From: Neodontobutis hainanensis
Taxonomy: Eukaryota > Chordata > Actinopteri > Gobiiformes > Odontobutidae
Length of the DNA: 64,000 bases
Assembly: GCA_024349245.1 (NCBI GenBank)
Contig: JALDNG010000041.1
Location: 8,022,501-8,086,500, forward strand
Direction: 5' to 3'
Below, piece after piece: positions 59,511-64,000 of this stretch (positions within the stretch are counted from its first letter, which is position 1; each line of letters starts with the position of its first letter). The translations under genes and the position numbers were made by a program. Below the pieces are notes generated by a model. The model did no database searches, was not told the DNA's origin, and saw only the letters and a program-made list of their open reading frames with translations.

Positions 59511-61130
59511 CTTTAAACACTTGCTTGTGTGGCTTAAGGTGATGCAGGCTGCTCTAATAAAGGTAAAGTGGCAGCTAAACCAGCCTTGGAACAAGTTCAA
59601 TCAACATTTTAAGTGGCGCCTTTAAGCTTTATCTAGACTTTTCTGTCGTAAACTAAATGTTTCTGCAGGGAGCCACTTTAGAACAACAATGCATTGCCAG
59701 AACTGGAAAAAACATAAAATAAATAAAGACAAAATGAAAGACAACTCTTAGTGAATAACAGCTGCCTCAGTGCACACGCTCCAACTTGCAAGCACACCCG
59801 GGGAGCGAGATGAAGAGACAAGGGAAGACAGACAGATGCTCAAGCAGAAACATGATACATAACTCATGAGATGGGCCGCACTCGGAGAAGACATGAAATG
59901 GAAAATGTGAAAAGGTTCCAAAAAATGCCTTGGTCAGTACTGTCCCATTTTACTCAAAGTATTACTAACAGACTAATGTAATTCCTCAAGGCGTCCACAC
60001 AAGAAATATTATTTCAGTTTTATACACAATGCTTTTCCAGTGTAACATAAAACTGATGTGTGACTTTAACACAAATACTATATTAAAAGGTGATTCTATC
60101 TTACTAATGTAAAGTTATTCTGCATGTAATCAAGCAGAGACGATCCAATAATTTAGCCAGGCTGTTCGATCTGGTCCATATCAGGTTTTATTCAGATATC
60201 TGAGTTCTGCCACTCACAGCAAAGACTGCAAGACTGAATGAATGAGCATTAAAAGCACTGTCTTTATATACCTTCTAACAAACATCAGTGGTCTCCGTTC
60301 ACATGAGACCTGAAAGAACACACACAACCATAAAAGCCTATGTCCAGATGTTTAAGGAGGAACTAAAATGGGCCCCCGAATCCATTAACCATGAACTAAA
60401 ACATATAAACATATAAGGCCTATGTTTATTTCTGGGGAGGAATGCTGACATGTTTAAAATATCTTCCATATGGGAGGTAGAGACCTTGCTTTCTGTGGTA
60501 ATAACATGACTTTCTTCATATTCTTTAGAAAAGCATACAAGGGAAGTATACATTTCTAATGACGTAAAATTAAATGATATACCTGCACAAACATGAATAA
60601 AACTGATGTGGATAAACATAGTGATTACTGATTAAAAATAAAGGGGTAAGTTTTTATGATGTGTCCCAAAAAGTGCACCATACAGTACTACTTTTGAAAC
60701 ACCTCCATGTGTGTATTCTGCTTTCCAAAAGGTGGAACTAAACTGCAGTCTGTTGTTTGGACGATAAAGAATTGTAAATGTAAAATGTAGTAAAAGTAAA
60801 AATAAAAACTAACAAAAAAACACAAACACAACGCTAAGGTTTATCAAAAATCATAGCTTGTTCATGTATGACCCCCACCCCACCTCCAACAGTGTTGTAA
60901 CAGACACTTTCCCAGTTGGACTTTCTGCCACAGAATAGTCATTGTTTGACCAGCTGTGTAGACCAACACCCAATGGGAGCGTCCTGTAACTTGAGCCCTT
61001 CTTGGATGCAAGCAGGTGATTGATCAAAACTTGCAGGTAACTGAATTTAGAACAACATTTTTAATAACACAACCTATACAATACACATCTGTAAAAAGGT
61101 GAGGAAAATTTGTTGGTTAGAGATTTATAT
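59511..61130. other. AT-rich non-coding stretch
   Basis: No gene or clear repeat is recognised. Confidence 0.45.
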
Positions 61131-61735
61131 ACTCACCGGCCACTTTATTAGGTACACATTGCCCTTTTGCCTTCAGAACTGACATAAATATTCATGGCAT
61201 GTAGTCAACAATCTATACATGGTCCATATTGACATGATAGCATCACACTTTTTCTGCTGCTCATCATTTGTTGACTGCTTCCGTAAGTGATAGACTCCTT
61301 GTCAGTCTGCTTCAGGGTGTAACGTGTTGTGCGTTCAGAGACGGTATTCTGCATACCTTGGTTGTAACAAGTGTTTTTTTTAATTACTTTTTCCTTTATT
61401 ATCTCTTACCAGTCTGCCCCTCCTCCTCTGACATCAACAAGGCATTTTCGTCCACACCACTGCCGTTCACTGGATATTTTCTCTTTTTTGGACTATTCTC
61501 TGTAAACCTTAAAGATGGTTGTGGTTGTGGTACTCAGACCTGTCCGTCCGGCACCAACAACCATTCACGTTCAAAGTGACTGAAATCCCTTTTCTTCTCC
61601 ATTCTGATGCTCGGTTTGAACCTCAGCAGTCGACTTCAACACATCTAGATGCCTAAATGCATTCAGTTGCTGCCATGTGATTTGTGTTACCAAGCATTTG
61701 AAGAGGTGTACGTAATAAAGTGGCCGGTGAGTGTA
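61131..61735. mobile_element. 600-bp inverted-repeat DNA transposon (CACCGGCCACTTTATTA ends)
   Basis: The left end ACTCACCGGCCACTTTATTA and the right end TAATAAAGTGGCCGGTGAGT are inverted copies, flanked by TATAT / GTATAT. This terminal sequence is a familiar vertebrate non-autonomous DNA transposon end. The interior encodes no transposase that I can recognise. Confidence 0.8.
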
Positions 61736-64000
61736 TATCGTTCTACCTGTCCACGTGTAACACATCCATGTCCATATTATAAAGTGGATAGATTATTGAA
61801 ACATCTTATCCTATGATCTTACTGGAAACAACCCAAATTTTGTTACCATACAATCAAACCCATTGTCTTCAAATACATACACATTTTGCTTGCATATAAT
61901 CTATTAAGCACATAATGGCACTGTCATAATGATTTTCATCACATCCTATTATGTTACACCGGTGAGAACTTTTTGAAAAAGAACACACTAACTTCAATAA
62001 TAGGCAGTCTAGTTCCACTCCAAACCTTTTTAATAGTTTTTTTCCCCTCACGGTCTCCTGATCTAATGAAAATTCTGCTGGGCATATCAGGAAGAAGGAT
62101 TCTCCTCTATTAATTTCATCTGGCTCCCTCTTTATTGGTCCACCCACAGACCCATAATGAAATAACCCTGTCAGCTTTAATTCTGGTAAGACATAGCTCT
62201 CCGGCACAAAGTACACACCCCGATGTCGCAGAGGGGCGCTGCCAGGAGAACCAATCAGGAGTGTGGCCTGGATTTCTGCAAGGCTTTGTGTAAACTGTAA
62301 TCTGTAGGATATAATTGATTTGAAGAGTGGGCTTAAAATTATGAGTCGAAAAAGGAGAGTCGACAGATATGAGAAAATCTTTGAGCTGTGCAAACTTCTT
62401 TAAGGACTCTATGAAGGGCATTTATGCTCAACACATTTCTTCATTACTTTGATAAATTTTACCAAAATTCTTTGAATTTTATGTTTTTCAATGTTACTTT
62501 TAACTTTTCGAACCCTTGCTTGAACCAGAAGGTATTTCTTGCTGCTGTTCCAAAGCTGTTGACACTACTCTGACACATTTAGGGAGATATGCACTTTCTG
62601 TCTGAGAAATCTGTTTTGGCATTACAGTAAAAATGTAGAGTTTTCTGAGAAAAGTCTTACCTGCTTGTCTGTTGTTTTTTTTTTTCAAATTGAAGAAAGT
62701 TTATTGTTTGCCATTAGAGAACAGAACTTTGTTTCACTTCTTGTCTTTGTTTTTGCTCACCTCACTTGAGTCACAGCAGGATTAATTTGAAAACAGACGG
62801 AAGCCTATGTTTTTGGCAGATCAAAGTGTGCTTCTTTGGTCCATACCTGTATTTGATTGAACTAAAACATCTCTCCAACCAAACCAAACTTTCCGAGGAA
62901 AAATACCAGAGTACAGCAGGCCAAAGAAGACTAGTTGAATGAAAGTAAACTTAGCAAAGGCCAAGAATTGTTATGGTTTTGTGGCTCTAACTAATATTCC
63001 ATAATAAAAATGTCATAACAAAAAATGCAAACTATGCCAGTTTCTGGGCTGTACCAATTGTCAAGTTGGAAGTGGACAGTATAAAAATGAAGTGTAACTG
63101 AGGCTTCCAACATGACCGGTGTGTGTTTACACCCCTTACATCCCTAAGGATCCCAGTTATTGCGGGTCCACAGGTGTTTTCAGAAAACCCGCTCACACAA
63201 ACAACACCTTTACCTGCCGTGACATGGCAGAGAAGAGTCAGAGGAGTGCAGCTGATAATGAGGCATGACCCACACTCTGACCCCTCTGCCCCCCACTGCT
63301 CCATGTGACTCTGGGGTTGAGAGACACTTACGGTGAGTTTTGGGGTTTTCTGACACTATTTGTTCATTAGCACATCAATAATTGTAATCCTAATATTTAG
63401 GGAAACTTCTAGGCTGTGGTTAGAAGCTTGCAGAATAGGACAAGGTGGACAGTTTGAAAAGTTGCTGTAAGAGCTAGCTTTTGGAAATTGCATGTGCTCC
63501 ACTGAAAAAGCCCTGTTTTCAACATGTGGCTGATTTTGAACTGAAGAAAATGTCACCTAAATAATCCAGGGGCAAGAGAAGCACGAGGTATAAAAGGCCA
63601 ATATGGTTTTAACTAAGATTTTAGGATTATTTTTTCTCACAAGGCCACAATTTAACAAGAAAACCAAAACTAACTATTTATGTAGCATCCTCATATTAAT
63701 TGCATAAAGTCATACATTGAAGGTTAAACCTATATATGTCTGTTTGAAAGGGGATTGTTCACGTCTACATTCACGTCTACAGTAAATAATTTTACTATGG
63801 ACACAAATATTAATTTTCATCAAACCCTCACTAAGCTTTCTTGATAATTACAGATTTATTCAATAGCAAGAACCACACCGCAACTATGTAGAGCTGACAT
63901 GTTTTGAAAAATCTGAATAAAGTGATGAGATGATGGAGGATTGAGCGTAAAAATGTAACATGTTCTATAGATGATAGCGGGTTGGATAAGACTCCGCGGG
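61736..64000. other. Non-coding stretch to the window edge
   Basis: No gene is supported. The longest open frame (61869-62393, - strand, 174 codons) has no recognisable domain or splice support. 62080-62300 is more balanced and includes a CCAAT box (AGAACCAATCAGG near 62248). The last 200 bases are AT-rich. Confidence 0.4.

Noticed and set aside
61869..62393. 174-codon open frame on the - strand
   Set aside because: No recognised domain, no promoter or splice support, and about this length is expected by chance at least occasionally in 64 kb of AT-rich sequence.
1..64000. CRISPR arrays, bacterial operons, phage or tRNA genes
   Set aside because: No regularly spaced direct repeats with unique spacers and no intact tRNA fold were found. 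tRNA-like boxes occur only inside SINEs.

Overview
The window looks like a percomorph-type teleost fish chromosome segment. It is AT-rich, with vertebrate exon-intron genes and common fish repeats: tRNA-derived SINEs with LINE-like tails, fragments of CR1/L2-type and RTE-like LINEs, Ty3/gypsy debris, small DNA transposons and long (GT), (CA) and (TA) microsatellites. No bacterial-style operons, CRISPR arrays or phage genes are present.

Only two protein-coding genes can be supported, both in the first 7.1 kb and convergent (tail to tail). On the + strand, a complete four-exon secreted group IB (pancreatic) phospholipase A2 gene runs from 1106 to 2238, with a TATA-like box, a PTF1-like E-box and a poly(A) signal. 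On the - strand, a two-exon glycogen-targeting subunit of protein phosphatase 1 (PPP1R3C type) runs from 7111 down to 5235. Its start codon lies on a 14-nt coding exon about 0.8 kb upstream of the main exon. The 3-kb gap between them holds a compact CRE / X-box / CCAAT motif cluster.

From about 7.2 kb to 64 kb I find no convincing coding exon. This part reads as a gene desert, or as a very long intron or flank. One layer is transposon debris: SINEs near 8.4, 44.1, 45.9 and 59.0-59.5 kb; LINE fragments at 35.8-36.2, 42.9-43.6, 47.8-48.4 and 55.9-56.3 kb; two adjacent Ty3/gypsy fragments at 30.0-32.3 kb; inverted-repeat elements at 54.9-55.05, 59.14-59.44 and 61.13-61.73 kb. The other layer is a series of repeat-poor blocks of more balanced composition, rich in homeodomain-like TAATTA, CCAAT and similar motifs (18.3-19.0, 24.1-24.5, 25.5-26.0, 34.2-35.15, 38.8-39.4, 40.6-41.65, 49.0-49.7, 50.95-51.6, 53.1-53.85, 56.4-56.95 kb). 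These blocks resemble conserved non-coding enhancers of a developmental regulator, but conservation cannot be seen from one sequence.

The two genes act in unrelated processes (intestinal lipid digestion and glycogen control), and nothing suggests shared function. I do not see a convincing new biological system. The most rewarding leads are the enhancer-like desert, the TAATTA cluster at 41.1 kb, the modular SINEs and the nested transposon insertion at 59 kb.
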